Assembly (NCBI GenBank): GCA_963817785.1
Contig: CAWFPL010000008.1
Span: forward strand, 868,001-932,000
DNA from: JAKALD01 sp963817785
Lineage (GTDB): Bacteria; Pseudomonadota; Gammaproteobacteria; Burkholderiales; SG8-39
Direction of reading: 5' to 3'
Length of the DNA: 64,000 nucleotides
Both the position numbers and the translations under genes were made by a program. Below the pieces are notes generated by a model. It worked only from the letters and a program-made list of their open reading frames with translations. It was not told the DNA's origin and did no database searches. Of the stretch, positions 1-8,861 are shown in pieces (positions within the stretch are counted from its first letter, which is position 1; every line of letters starts with the position of its first letter).

Positions 1-438
1 GATGACGTCCTCGACCACGCCGTCGGCGAAGTAGCCCTGCTCCGGGTCGCTGCCGAGATTCTCGAACGGCAGCACCGCGATCGACGGCCGCCCGGGCGCG
101 GCGGCGGTGGCGGACGCCTCCTCCACCCCGACCAGCCGGTAGCCGCGGCCCGGGACCGTCACCAAGTGCAGCGGCGCGCCGCGCTCCTCGCCCAGCGCCT
201 TGCGCAGCGCCGAGACCTGCACCTGGATGTTGTTCTCCTCGACCACCAAGCCGGGCCACACCTTCGCCAGCAGCTCGTCCTTGGTCACCACCTCGCCGCG
301 CGCCGCCGCGAGCGCGCACAAAATGTCAAAGGCCTTCGGCTTCAGCTCGAGCGGCACGCCGCGGGCCACCAGCCTGCGGTGGCGCAGGTCGAGGCGGAAA
401 TCGCCGAAGCGGAGTTCCTCGCCTGCTATGCCGGTCAT
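1..438 (-). CDS. Winged-helix (OmpR/CadC-type) transcriptional regulator, N-terminal part
   Basis: Reading the minus strand from an ATG at 438 gives 146 codons without a stop, so the gene runs off the left edge. Residues 8-104 have the pattern of a Trans_reg_C winged-helix DNA-binding domain (LKPKAFDIL, then the recognition-helix region VQVSALRKALGE, ending PGRGYRLVG). After a short Ala-rich linker, residues 118-146 start a second domain with SIAVLPFENLGSDPEQGYF, the entry motif of TolB-like/adenylate-cyclase-associated modules usually followed by TPR repeats. There is no receiver domain, so it is probably a one-component regulator. It is divergent from the nitroreductase with 62 bp between starts, which makes that gene a plausible target. 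The effector domain lies outside the window, so its signal is unknown. Confidence 0.85.
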   Translation of the reverse strand, partial: MTGIAGEELRFGDFRLDLRHRRLVARGVPLELKPKAFDILCALAAARGEVVTKDELLAKVWPGLVVEENNIQVQVSALRKALGEERGAPLHLVTVPGRGYRLVGVEEASATAAAPGRPSIAVLPFENLGSDPEQGYFADGVVEDVI

Positions 439-500
439 TCAGAACGATTAAGGACCTGAACCAAGGACACTCCGGAGGCCGCGCATTATGCTCGGCGTCG

Positions 501-1196
501 ATGAGCAGCCATGGTAACCGGAAAGGGCAAGCGATCGACGCCGCCATCCGTGCGCGCCGGACCGTACGCGCCTTCCGCCCCGCGCCCGTGCCGCGCACGG
601 AAATCGCGGAGATCCTCGAGACCGCGCGCACCGCGCCCAGCACCTTCAACACCCAGCCCTGGCGCGTGCGCGTGCTCGCGGGGGCGGCAAAGCGCGCTCT
701 GAGCGAGGCGTTGCTGCGGGCCCATTCCTCGAACGCCCACCCGCCGTTCTCGCCCTTTCCTCCGACCCCGCCGGCCGACTGCGCCGCGCGGCACAACGAC
801 TTCGGGCGGCGCTACTACGCGGCGCTCGGCATCGACCGCGCCGACACGGCCGCCCGGGTGCGCCAGACCGGCCGCAACTTCGAGTTCTTCGACGCGCCCG
901 TCGGACTTATCTTCACCATCGACGGTGCGCTGACCAAGCACAGCTGGCTCGACTACGGCCTCTTCCTCCAGAACCTGATGCTCGCGGCTCAGGCCCGGGG
1001 GCTCGCGACCTGCCCGCAAGTTTCCTTCGTGCGCTACCGCAGCGTCATCGCCGCGGAGCTCGGCCTCGCGCCCGAGGAGGACGTCGTGTGCGGAATGTCG
1101 CTCGGGTATGCGGACGAGGCGGCGCCCGTCAACCGGCTCGACATGCCGCGCGAGGCGGTGGAGGGGTTTACGAGGTGGGTGGGGTTTGAAGGGTAG
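501..1196 (+). CDS. Nitroreductase family protein
   Basis: A 231-residue protein of the usual length for FMN-dependent NAD(P)H nitroreductases. The N-terminal signature is clear: RRTVRAFRPAPVPRTEI (about residues 19-35), then ETARTAPSTFNTQPWRV (about 40-56), which supply FMN-phosphate and dimer contacts. Near the C-terminus the family-typical GMSLGYADEAAPVN precedes a conserved helix. Such enzymes reduce nitroaromatics, quinones or related acceptors with two electrons; the substrate cannot be read from sequence. The start codon lies 62 bp from the divergent regulator gene. The 3' end abuts a truncated IS256 element (24 bp away) without being shortened. Confidence 0.85.
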   Translation: MSSHGNRKGQAIDAAIRARRTVRAFRPAPVPRTEIAEILETARTAPSTFNTQPWRVRVLAGAAKRALSEALLRAHSSNAHPPFSPFPPTPPADCAARHNDFGRRYYAALGIDRADTAARVRQTGRNFEFFDAPVGLIFTIDGALTKHSWLDYGLFLQNLMLAAQARGLATCPQVSFVRYRSVIAAELGLAPEEDVVCGMSLGYADEAAPVNRLDMPREAVEGFTRWVGFEG

Positions 1197-1219
1197 GCGG
1201 GTGAGGCTCGGCAGGCTCG

Positions 1220-1957
1220 GATGTCGGCCACCCCGCGGGTCTTCAGGTCGTTGAACACCTTCATCCAGAATTTCGCCCCCTCGGTGTTCTCGATCCACAG
1301 CCCCAGGATCTCGCGCGTGCCATCGGGTCGCGCCCCCAAGGCCAAGTAGACCGCTTTGTTGCGCACCACGTTGTCCTCGCGGATCTTCACCCGCAGCGCG
1401 TCGAAGAACACCACCGGGTACATCGGCTCCAGCGGCCGGGACTGCCAGGCCGTCACCTGCGCGTGCACCGCGTCGGTGACCCCGCTGATGAACTCCGGCG
1501 TGACGTCGGTTGCGTACATCTCCGACAGAAACCCCTGGATCTCCCGCACCGTCATCCCACGCGCGTACATGGCGATGATCTTGTCGTCAAAGCCCGTGAA
1601 GCGCCGCTCGTGTTTGCCGATGAGCTTGGGCTCGAACTCCCCCGCCCGGTCTCGCGGAACGTCGATGCGCACCGGGCCGTCCTCAGTGAGCACCGTCTTT
1701 CCGCTCTTGCCGTTGCGCTGGTTGGTCGCGGCAGCCGGCTTGTCGGCGCCGGCGGGGTAGCCCAGGTGGTGGCTCATTTCGGCGCCCAGGGCACGCTCGA
1801 TCAGCGCCTTCTTGAAGGCCGTCGAGGCTTCTTGCACCGCCTCGGCGCTCATCGGTCCCTTGACGAGCTGGTCGAGCAATTCAGGCGCAATCTTGGGCAA
1901 CACCGCCGCTTGCGCGGCCGCATTGGCTTTCTGCATCTTCCTTACTGGCTTCGGCAT
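1220..1957 (-). pseudogene. IS256-family transposase, 3'-truncated
   Basis: From ATG 1957 the first about 246 residues are a good IS256/mutator-type transposase: the N-terminal ALIERALGAEMSHHLGYPAG block, the RNGKSGKTV segment, and PRDRAGEFEPKLI. The region with the first catalytic Asp (VVFFDALRVKIR) follows, then KFWMKVFNDLKTRGVADI. Family members continue for about 150 more residues with the second Asp and the Glu, but here similarity stops at 1220. The frame then reads antisense into the nitroreductase tail until a stop at 1034. At least one catalytic residue is missing, so the protein should be inactive. This looks like an old insertion whose distal half was deleted. Confidence 0.8.
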
Positions 1958-2013
1958 ACATGCTCCTCTCAGATAACATGGTATGCCTCAAACACAAAAC
2001 TCCTGACAGGCTC
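1220..2013 (-). mobile_element. Remnant of an IS256-family insertion sequence
   Basis: The transposase fragment plus its 5' flank. Upstream of the transposase ATG the minus strand reads GCCTGTCAGGAGTTTTGTGT at about 2012-1993. That resembles terminal sequences I associate with IS256-type elements, so I place the intact left end near 2013. The other terminal repeat is absent because the element is cut at 1220. No target-site duplication can be identified. It separates the nitroreductase from the oxidoreductase operon. Confidence 0.5.
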
Positions 2014-2091
2014 ATTCCAAGGGCATGTCGGCGTGGAGATTCGAACTGCCGCTACTGAGGTTGACAGGTATACCGAGGTGGAAGCGGAGCT

Positions 2092-3147
2092 TCACCTCAA
2101 CGCAGCGTTAATCCTCTCCAGCACCCCCGCCCCCGGACACAGCTCCTTCTCCCCAAGCCTATTGAACGCCGCCTCATAAGTATTGAGGTGCGCGTGCAAA
2201 TCCTCCGCCTCGGGATGCACGTAAAGCAGTCCGGTCAGCACCTCGCCCTTCTCCGCCGCCCGAGCAACATGCGTCACGGCATTGATCCGGTCGCTTGGAT
2301 CGTAATCCCCATCCAGCTTCCGCAACCTCAGAATCGACCCGTCGTGCTGCGGCACCTCGATCACCCCGCCCTCGGAGTAATCCACGGTGATCGCCTCGCG
2401 CGAAGGCCAGAAGTCCAAACGATTGACCGCCTCGTTGTGCTCGCGCACGTAGTCGTAGCTCTTGGTGGACCCCGGATGATTGTTGAACGCCACGCAGGGA
2501 GAAATCACGTCGATGAACGCCGTCCCCTGGTGCGCGATCGCCGCCTTGATCAGAGGCACGAGCTGCGCCTTGTCCCCGGAAAAAGACCGCGCCACAAAAG
2601 AAGCCCCCATCAGGAGCGCGAGCGACACGGTGTCCACGGGAGCGTCGGTGTTGATGGCGCCCTTCTTCGCCTTGGAGCCCTTGTCGGCGGTGGCGGAAAA
2701 CTGGCCCTTCGTCAAACCGTACACGCCGTTGTTCTCGAGGATGTAGGTCATGTTGACGCCGCGGCGCATGACGTGCGCGAACTGCCCCAGCCCGATGGAC
2801 GCGGAATCGCCGTCCCCCGAAACCCCCAAATAGATGAGCTCGCGGTTGGCCAGGTTCGCGCCGGTCAGCACCGACGGCATCCGCCCGTGCACGGTGTTGA
2901 AGCCGTGCGAGTTCCCCAGAAAATAATCCGGCGTCTTGGACGAGCAGCCGATGCCCGAGAGCTTGGCGACCTTGTGCGGCTCGACGTCGAGCTCCCAGAA
3001 TGCCTGGATGAGCGCCGCCGAAATGGAGTCGTGGCCGCAGCCGGCGCACAGCGTGGAGACCTTGCCCTCGTAGTCGCGGCGCGTGTAGCCGACCTTGTTG
3101 TGCTGCAGGCTCGGGTGATGAAGCTTGGGTTTCGTAAGGTAGGTCAC
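2092..3147 (-). CDS. korB: 2-oxoacid:acceptor oxidoreductase, beta (ThDP) subunit
   Basis: 351 residues. CAGCGHDSISAALIQ near residue 30 and GCSSKTPDYFLG give the Cys pattern of the beta subunit of 2-oxoacid:ferredoxin oxidoreductases. GVSGDGDSASIGLG followed by ENNGVYGLTKGQ is the ThDP/Mg-binding motif. The start is the GTG at 3147, which overlaps the TGA of the alpha gene by 4 nt (GTGA). Together with the alpha subunit it should decarboxylate a 2-oxoacid with CoA to an acyl-CoA and pass electrons to Fe-S acceptors. The 2-oxoacid is not certain; 2-oxoglutarate is favoured by the resemblance of the gene set to KorABC of anaerobic aromatic degraders such as Azoarcus, but pyruvate-type enzymes share the motifs. 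Confidence 0.9.
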   Translation of the reverse strand: MTYLTKPKLHHPSLQHNKVGYTRRDYEGKVSTLCAGCGHDSISAALIQAFWELDVEPHKVAKLSGIGCSSKTPDYFLGNSHGFNTVHGRMPSVLTGANLANRELIYLGVSGDGDSASIGLGQFAHVMRRGVNMTYILENNGVYGLTKGQFSATADKGSKAKKGAINTDAPVDTVSLALLMGASFVARSFSGDKAQLVPLIKAAIAHQGTAFIDVISPCVAFNNHPGSTKSYDYVREHNEAVNRLDFWPSREAITVDYSEGGVIEVPQHDGSILRLRKLDGDYDPSDRINAVTHVARAAEKGEVLTGLLYVHPEAEDLHAHLNTYEAAFNRLGEKELCPGAGVLERINAALR

Positions 3148-4988
3148 GCTGCTTTGTCCTTCTTGATCGGGCGCACGTTCAAGGCCGTCACGATCTCCGA
3201 AATCTCGTTGGTGATGAAGCGCGCGGTGATCGGCGTGCCGTCGAAGTGCAGCACCGAGATCAGGTTCGCCGGGTTGATGCCGGCGTCGTTCACCAGCAGG
3301 GTCTTGAGCTGCGCGTCGCGGTTCTGCTCGATGACGAACACCTTGGTGTGCGACTGCACGAAGTCGAAGATCTCGTCCTGGAACGGGAAAGCCCGCACGC
3401 GCAGGGCGTTGACGAAGATGCCCTTCTCGGCCAGGGCCTCGAGCGCCTCGTGCATCGCCGGGCTGGTGGAGCCGTAGTAGATGGCCCCGAACCTCGCCGG
3501 CTCCTTCGAGGCGGTGAGCAGCGCCTTCGGCACCAGGGTCTTCGCCGTCTCGAACTTCTTCAGCAGCCGCTGCACGTTGTACACGTAGTCCGGCCCCGCC
3601 TCCGAGTACGCCGCGTAGGCGTTCTTGGTCGTGCCGCGCGTGAAGTAGGCGCCGCGCTTCGCGTGGGTGCCGGGATAGGTGCGGTAGGGAATGCCGTCGC
3701 CGTCCACGTCCAGGTAGCGGCCGAAGTCCTTGCCCGCCTCCAGTTCCTCGGCGCCCATCACCTTGCCGCGGTCGTACTTGCGCGAGTCGTCCCACTCGAA
3801 GGGCTTGCACAGGCGCTGGTTCATGCCGATGTCGAGGTCGGTCATGACGAACACCGGGGTCTGCAGCCGCTCGGCGAGGTCGAGCGCCTGCGCCGAGAAC
3901 TCGAAGCACTCGTGCGGGTCCTCGGGGAACAGCAGCACGTGCTTGGTGTCGCCGTGCGAGGCGTAGGCGCAGGCGATGACGTCGGACTGCTGGGTGCGCG
4001 TGGGCATGCCGGTCGAGGGCCCGCCGCGCTGCACGTTGATGATGGTGGCCGGGATCTCGGCGAAGTACGCCAGGCCGATGAACTCGGTCATCAGCGACAC
4101 GCCCGGGCCGGAAGTCGCGGTGAAAGCGCGCGCGCCGTTCCAGCCGGCGCCGACCACCATGCCGATCGAGGCCAGCTCGTCCTCGGCCTGCACGATCGCG
4201 TACTTGTGCTTGCCGGTGTCCTGGTCCACGCGCAGCCGGCCGCAGTAGCGCTGGAAGGACTCGGCGAGCGAGGAGGACGGGGTGATCGGGTACCAGGCGC
4301 ACACGGTGGCCCCGCCGTACACGCAGCCCAGGGCCGCGGCGGAGTTGCCGTCGACGAAGATCTTGTCGCCGACCGCGTCGGCGCGCTTCGCTTTCAGCCC
4401 CAGCGCGTCCTTGAGCTTCTCCTGGGCGTAGTGGTAGCCCAGCTGGAAGGCGTTGACGTTGGGCTTGAGCAGCTTCTCCTTGCCCTTGTACTGCTCGCCG
4501 ATCAGCTCGGCGATCACGCCCGGCTCGATGCCGATCATCGACGCCAGCGCGCCGATGGTGATGATGTTCTTGAACAGCTGCCGCTCGCGCGAATCGGTGT
4601 AGTTCTCGTTGCACATGTCGGTGAGCGGCATGCCGATCACGTGGATGTCCGGACGGAACTTGCTCGAAGGCAGCGGGCGGGTGTCGTCGTAGAACAGGTA
4701 GCCGCCCGGCTCGATCTCCTTCACGTCCTGGTTCCAGGTCTGCGGGTTCATCGCCACCATCAGGTCGACCCCGCCGCGCCGGCCGAGCCAGCCGCGCTCG
4801 GTGACGCGCACCTCGTACCAGGTCGGCAGCCCCTGGATGTTCGAGGGGAAGATGTTGCGCGGGGACACGGGGATCCCCATGCGCAGGAACGACTTCGCGA
4901 ACAGCTCGTTGGCCGAGGCCGAGCCCGAGCCGTTGACGTTGGCGAACTTGACGACGAAGTCGTTGACCGCCTCGATGCGTTTTGCCAT
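3144..4988 (-). CDS. korA: 2-oxoacid:acceptor oxidoreductase, fused gamma-alpha subunit
   Basis: 614 residues. Roughly residues 15-190 are the gamma (CoA-binding/POR) domain fused in front of the alpha domain, a common KorA layout. The alpha part starts with a glycine-rich GNSAAALG and the diagnostic CAWYPITPSSSLAES near residue 235. SGPGVSLMTEFIGLAYFAEI and INVQRGGPSTGMPTRTQQSD follow, both typical of 2-oxoacid oxidoreductase alpha chains. It lies 24 nt after the class II aldolase gene and overlaps the beta gene by 4 nt, so translation of alpha and beta is probably coupled. It is cytoplasmic and forms the catalytic core with KorB. Substrate specificity is not determined. Confidence 0.92.
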   Translation of the reverse strand: MAKRIEAVNDFVVKFANVNGSGSASANELFAKSFLRMGIPVSPRNIFPSNIQGLPTWYEVRVTERGWLGRRGGVDLMVAMNPQTWNQDVKEIEPGGYLFYDDTRPLPSSKFRPDIHVIGMPLTDMCNENYTDSRERQLFKNIITIGALASMIGIEPGVIAELIGEQYKGKEKLLKPNVNAFQLGYHYAQEKLKDALGLKAKRADAVGDKIFVDGNSAAALGCVYGGATVCAWYPITPSSSLAESFQRYCGRLRVDQDTGKHKYAIVQAEDELASIGMVVGAGWNGARAFTATSGPGVSLMTEFIGLAYFAEIPATIINVQRGGPSTGMPTRTQQSDVIACAYASHGDTKHVLLFPEDPHECFEFSAQALDLAERLQTPVFVMTDLDIGMNQRLCKPFEWDDSRKYDRGKVMGAEELEAGKDFGRYLDVDGDGIPYRTYPGTHAKRGAYFTRGTTKNAYAAYSEAGPDYVYNVQRLLKKFETAKTLVPKALLTASKEPARFGAIYYGSTSPAMHEALEALAEKGIFVNALRVRAFPFQDEIFDFVQSHTKVFVIEQNRDAQLKTLLVNDAGINPANLISVLHFDGTPITARFITNEISEIVTALNVRPIKKDKAA

Positions 4989-5012
4989 GTGCCTTCTTCT
5001 TTCCGCTCTTTC

Positions 5013-5795
5013 TCAGTCCCGGTAGCCGGGGTCTTTCGCGTCGATGGCGCGCTGCAGGGAGGCGAACTCCAGCTCGCCCAGCGGCGCGGTGTCGGTGAGG
5101 AACTCGTCGCCCAGCTCCTGCGACTGCAGGCACACCTCGACCGGGGGCAGGCGCAGGCGCGCCCCCTGCGCGGCGAGCTGGACTTGGCAGGCGCGCTCCA
5201 GGCGCCACATGCGCACGAAGGCCTCGGGCACCGTGCGCCCGACCGTCAGCAGGCCGTGGTTCCTGAGGATCAGCGCCGGCTGGCGGCCGAGGCTCGCCAC
5301 CAAGCGCTGCTGCTCGTCCAGGCGCATGCTCGGCCCCTCGAAGTCGTGGTAGGCGAGCTTGCCGTAGAAGTTGTGCGAGTACATGTGCACCGGCAGGAGG
5401 CCCTCCTCCTGCGCCGAGATCGCCATGCCGGCGAGCGTGTGGGTGTGGAACACGCACTGCGCGTCCTCGCGCGCCTCGTGGATCGCGCCGTGGATCACGA
5501 AGCCCGCCTTGTTGGCCCCATAGGCGTGCTCGCCCACGGTGTTGCCCTCGAGGTCGATCTTCACCAGGTTGGAGGCGGTCACCTCGTCGAAGCGCAGGCC
5601 GTAGGGGTTGATGAGGAAGTGGTGCGCGGGCCCCGGCACGCGCAGGCTGACGTGGGTGTAGATGAGCTCCGCCCAGCCGAGGTGATCGGCGATACGGTAG
5701 GCCGCGGCGAGCTGCAGCCGGAGCTGCCACTCCGCCGCGTCGATCCTGGAATCGCTTTTCGGCTTGGAGACTCGGTTCGGCGCGACGGGGGTCAT
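5013..5795 (-). CDS. Class II aldolase/adducin family protein
   Basis: 260 residues starting at ATG 5795. The metal-binding histidines of the class II aldolase fold are visible: HTH at residues 117-119 within CVFHTHTLAGMAIS, and a third His in LRNHGLLTVG near residue 178. The SNLVKIDLEGN and GFVIHGAIHEAR segments are also family features. Members are Zn-dependent fuculose/rhamnulose-phosphate aldolases, decarboxylases, or adducin-like proteins whose substrate is often unknown. Its place is unusual: 14 nt after the NADPH subunit gene and 24 nt before korA, all co-directional, so it is almost certainly cotranscribed with the oxidoreductase. It might supply or remove the 2-oxoacid (for example by aldol cleavage), which is inference. 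Confidence 0.85.
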   Translation of the reverse strand: MTPVAPNRVSKPKSDSRIDAAEWQLRLQLAAAYRIADHLGWAELIYTHVSLRVPGPAHHFLINPYGLRFDEVTASNLVKIDLEGNTVGEHAYGANKAGFVIHGAIHEAREDAQCVFHTHTLAGMAISAQEEGLLPVHMYSHNFYGKLAYHDFEGPSMRLDEQQRLVASLGRQPALILRNHGLLTVGRTVPEAFVRMWRLERACQVQLAAQGARLRLPPVEVCLQSQELGDEFLTDTAPLGELEFASLQRAIDAKDPGYRD

Positions 5796-5809
5796 CTGCG
5801 TTCCTTTTG

Positions 5810-7630
5810 TCAGGCCGCCTTGCGCTGCGGCGCGCGGCATCCGGGTCCCGCGTGCGTCATCTCGAGCAGGAATTTCTGCATGTCCCAGGCGCCGGTCGGG
5901 CAGCGCTCGGCGCACAGCCCGCAGTGCAGGCACACGTCCTCGTCCTTGACCATCACGCGCGTCGTCTTGAGCGGGTCGGAGACGTACAGGTCCTGGGTCA
6001 GGTTCTGCGCCGGCGCCCTGAGCTGCCCGCGCAGCACCGGCTCCTCGCCGTTGGCGGTGAAGGTGATGCAGTCCATCGGGCAGATGTCCACGCAGGCGTC
6101 GCACTCGATGCACAGCCTTTCCGTGAACACGGTCTGCACGTCGCAGTTCAGGCAGCGCTCGGCTTCCTTGAACGCGGTGGCCGGGTCGAAGCCCAGCTCG
6201 ACCTCGACCTTGATGTTCGCGAGCGTCTGGTTGACGTCGCGCCAGGGCACCTTGAAGCGCCGGTCGAGGGTGATCTCGTTGTCGTAGCTCCACTCGTGGA
6301 TGCCCATCTTCTGCGACAGCAGCCGCGCGTGCGGCGCCGGGCGCTGCCGGATGTCCTCGCCGCTGAGCAGCTTGTCGATCGAGATCGCGGCGTCGTGGCC
6401 GTGGGCCACCGCCCAGATGATGTTCTTCGGCCCGAAGGCAGAGTCGCCGCCGAAGAACACCTGCGGCAGCGTGGACTGCATGGTCGTCTTGTCGACCACC
6501 GGCAGGCCGTGCCGGTCGAACTCGATGCCGCACTCGCGCTCGATCCAGGGGAAGGCGTTCTCCTGGCCGACCGCGACCAGCACGTCGTCGCACTCGAAAT
6601 GCTGCTCGGGCTCGCCGGTGGGCACCAGGCTCCTGCGGCCCTTCTCGTCGTACACCGCCTTCACCTTCTCGAAGGCGACTCCGGTGAGCTTGCCGTTGTG
6701 GTGGGTGAAGGCCTTGGGCACCAGGTAGTTGAGGATCGGGATGCCCTCGTGCGCCGCGTCCTCCTTCTCCCAGGGGCTCGCCTTCATCTCCTCGAAGCCG
6801 GAGCGCACGATCACCTTCACGTCCTCGCCGCCGATGCGCTTCGAGGTGCGGCAGCAGTCCATCGCGGTGTTGCCGCCGCCGAGCACGATCACGCGCCTGC
6901 CGATGCGCGAGGTGTGGCCGAAGGAGACCGACGAGAGCCAGTCGATGCCGATGTGGATGTGGGCCGCGGCTTCCTTGCGCCCGGGAATGTCGAGGTCGCG
7001 CCCGCGCGGCGCGCCGGTGCCGACGAAGATCGCGTCGTAGCCCTCGCCGAGCAGCTTCTTCATGCTCGCGATCTCGACCCCGGACTTGAACTCGACGCCG
7101 AGGCCGAGGACGTAGCCGACCTCCTCGTCGATCACCTCGAGCGGCAGGCGAAAGCGCGGGATCTGCGACCAGATCATGCCGCCGGCGCGCGGGTCGCGGT
7201 CGAACACCGTGACCGAGTAGCCGAGCGGCGCGAGGTCGCGCGCCACGGTGAGCGAGGACGGGCCGGCGCCGATGCACGCCACCTTCCTGCCGTTCTTCTT
7301 CGCCGCGGGCCTGGGCATGCGCGCGCGCACGTCGCCCTTGTTGTCGGCGGCGACGCGCTTCAGGCGGCAGATGGCGACGGGCTCGGGCTTCGCGCCGCCG
7401 CTTTCCTCGACGCGGCCCCTGCGGCACGCGGGCTCGCAGGGCCGGTCGCAGGTGCGGCCGAGAATTCCGGGAAAGACGTTGGATTCCCAGTTGACCATGT
7501 AGGCGTCGTCATAACGCCCTGCTGCGATCAACCGTATGTACTCCGGAACCGGGGTGTGGGCCGGACAGGCCCACTGGCAATCGACGACTTTGTGGAAGTA
7601 GCTGGGATTGCCGATTTCTGTTTTCTGCAA
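5810..7630 (-). CDS. NADPH-dependent FAD/Fe-S oxidoreductase subunit (GltD-like) with C-terminal ferredoxin domain
   Basis: 606 residues and first gene of the operon. The N-terminus has the GltD-type cysteine set (C18, C22, C61, C65, C69). FAD binding follows at GAGPSS (121-126), and an NADPH Rossmann motif is seen in VLGGGNTAMDCCRTSKRIG. The C-terminal about 110 residues carry two 4Fe-4S motifs, CIECDACVDICPMDC and CLHCGLCAERCP. The architecture equals glutamate-synthase small subunit plus a 2[4Fe-4S] ferredoxin. Next to korA/korB it would connect 2-oxoacid oxidation with NADP(H), as described for the 2-oxoglutarate:NADP+ oxidoreductase of Azoarcus evansii. Direction in vivo (making NADPH or reducing ferredoxin for reductive carboxylation) cannot be decided here. 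Confidence 0.88.
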   Translation of the reverse strand: MQKTEIGNPSYFHKVVDCQWACPAHTPVPEYIRLIAAGRYDDAYMVNWESNVFPGILGRTCDRPCEPACRRGRVEESGGAKPEPVAICRLKRVAADNKGDVRARMPRPAAKKNGRKVACIGAGPSSLTVARDLAPLGYSVTVFDRDPRAGGMIWSQIPRFRLPLEVIDEEVGYVLGLGVEFKSGVEIASMKKLLGEGYDAIFVGTGAPRGRDLDIPGRKEAAAHIHIGIDWLSSVSFGHTSRIGRRVIVLGGGNTAMDCCRTSKRIGGEDVKVIVRSGFEEMKASPWEKEDAAHEGIPILNYLVPKAFTHHNGKLTGVAFEKVKAVYDEKGRRSLVPTGEPEQHFECDDVLVAVGQENAFPWIERECGIEFDRHGLPVVDKTTMQSTLPQVFFGGDSAFGPKNIIWAVAHGHDAAISIDKLLSGEDIRQRPAPHARLLSQKMGIHEWSYDNEITLDRRFKVPWRDVNQTLANIKVEVELGFDPATAFKEAERCLNCDVQTVFTERLCIECDACVDICPMDCITFTANGEEPVLRGQLRAPAQNLTQDLYVSDPLKTTRVMVKDEDVCLHCGLCAERCPTGAWDMQKFLLEMTHAGPGCRAPQRKAA

Positions 7631-7696
7631 CGACGCCTCCTGGCGTGCCCCGGCCGGGCGGTCTTATATAGGGATAAGTTTACTCTTCGATCCGAC

Positions 7697-7726
7697 GATA
7701 TAAAAGCCTTAGTCGTTAAATTTCAA
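7697..7726 (-). promoter_or_regulatory. Candidate sigma70 promoter of the kor operon
   Basis: On the minus strand TTGAAA (7726-7721) is followed after 18 bp by TATATC (7702-7697), in an AT-rich island inside GC-rich DNA. It sits about 70 bp upstream of ATG 7630. The same 199-bp gap must also hold the divergent transaldolase promoter. Seen by eye only. Confidence 0.4.
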
Positions 7727-7829
7727 GCGTTAAGCAAAGGGGCTTTGGGCGTGACCTGGATCACGCTCCGGCGGGCGGTCGAAACCGGGGCGGGTGGGCC
7801 GCGCGGCCGGGTGTAACCTCTCCATCACC

Positions 7830-8786
7830 ATGAACCAGCTCGAATCCCTGAAGCGCTTTTCGGTCGTGGTCGCCGACACCGGCGACATCGACGCGATCGC
7901 GCACTGGAAGCCCCAGGACGCGACCACCAACCCCTCGCTGCTGCTCGCCGCCGCCCAGGACGCGCGCTACCGGCCCCTGATCGAAGACGCGCTCGCGCGC
8001 GGCCAGGGCAGCCCCGAGGCGACCATGGAGTGGCTGTTCGTCAACTTCGGCGCCGAGATCCTGAAGCACGTCGCGGGGCGCGTCTCGACCGAAGTGGACG
8101 CGAGCCTGTCGTTCGACGTCGAGCGCACCCTCGCCAAGGCGCACCGCTTCGCCGAGCTGTACGCCCAGGCCGGCATCGGGCGCGAGCGCGTGCTGATCAA
8201 GGTCGCGAGCACCTGGGAAGGCATCCGCGCCGCGCAGCAACTGGAGCGCGAGGGCATCCATTGCAACCTGACGCTGCTGTTTTCCTTCGCCCAGGCGGCG
8301 GCCTGCGCGGACGCCGGCGTGACGCTGGTCTCGCCGTTCGTGGGGCGCATCTACGACTGGTACCGGCAATCGCGCAAGGTCGAGGACATCCCGATCGAGG
8401 ACGACCCCGGCGTCGCCTCGGTGACGCGCATCTACCGCTACTACAAGAAGTTCGGCTACCCGACGCAGGTGATGGGCGCGAGCTTCAGGAAGCCCGGGCA
8501 GATCGTGGCGCTCGCCGGCTGCGACCTGCTCACCATCGCCCCGGACCTGCTCGAGAAGCTCGCGCGCACCGAGGGCGAGCTGGCGCGGCGCCTGTCGCCC
8601 GAGGACGCGCGCGAGCAGCCGCTCGAGCGCGTGCAGCTCGACGAGAAGGCGTTCCGCTGGCAGCATAACGAAGACCAGATGGCGGTCGAGAAGCTCTCCG
8701 GGGGCATCCGCCGCTTCAACGCCGACGCGCGCAAGCTCGAGCAGCTCGTCTTCGCGCTGGTCAAGGACAAGCGCGCCGCCGCCTGA
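7830..8786 (+). CDS. tal: Transaldolase
   Basis: 318 residues, the length of the TalB-type enzyme. It transfers dihydroxyacetone between sedoheptulose-7-P and glyceraldehyde-3-P in the non-oxidative pentose phosphate pathway, in the cytoplasm. The family start block DATTNPSLLL is at about residues 30-39, the Schiff-base lysine is K124 in VLIKVASTWEG, and CNLTLLFSFAQAAACADAG plus SPFVGRIYDWYR follow in order. I chose ATG 7830 because the protein then begins MNQLESLKRFS as in homologues; the longer frame upstream adds only intergenic sequence. Transaldolase can feed pentose phosphates to the phosphoketolase encoded at 31.9 kb, though the genes are not linked in one operon. Confidence 0.95.
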   Translation: MNQLESLKRFSVVVADTGDIDAIAHWKPQDATTNPSLLLAAAQDARYRPLIEDALARGQGSPEATMEWLFVNFGAEILKHVAGRVSTEVDASLSFDVERTLAKAHRFAELYAQAGIGRERVLIKVASTWEGIRAAQQLEREGIHCNLTLLFSFAQAAACADAGVTLVSPFVGRIYDWYRQSRKVEDIPIEDDPGVASVTRIYRYYKKFGYPTQVMGASFRKPGQIVALAGCDLLTIAPDLLEKLARTEGELARRLSPEDAREQPLERVQLDEKAFRWQHNEDQMAVEKLSGGIRRFNADARKLEQLVFALVKDKRAAA

Positions 8787-8861
8787 CGCTGCACCGCGTC
8801 TTGACGCTCGCGCGCCAGCCGCCTACCGTCCGGGTCACGCCCCGAGGCGGAGGAGGCCACA

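Noticed and set aside
3246..6287. A 1013-residue plus-strand open frame
   Set aside because: It lies antisense to korA, the aldolase and part of the NADPH subunit gene, is extremely rich in Arg, Val, Leu and His, and has no domain pattern. A GC-rich shadow.
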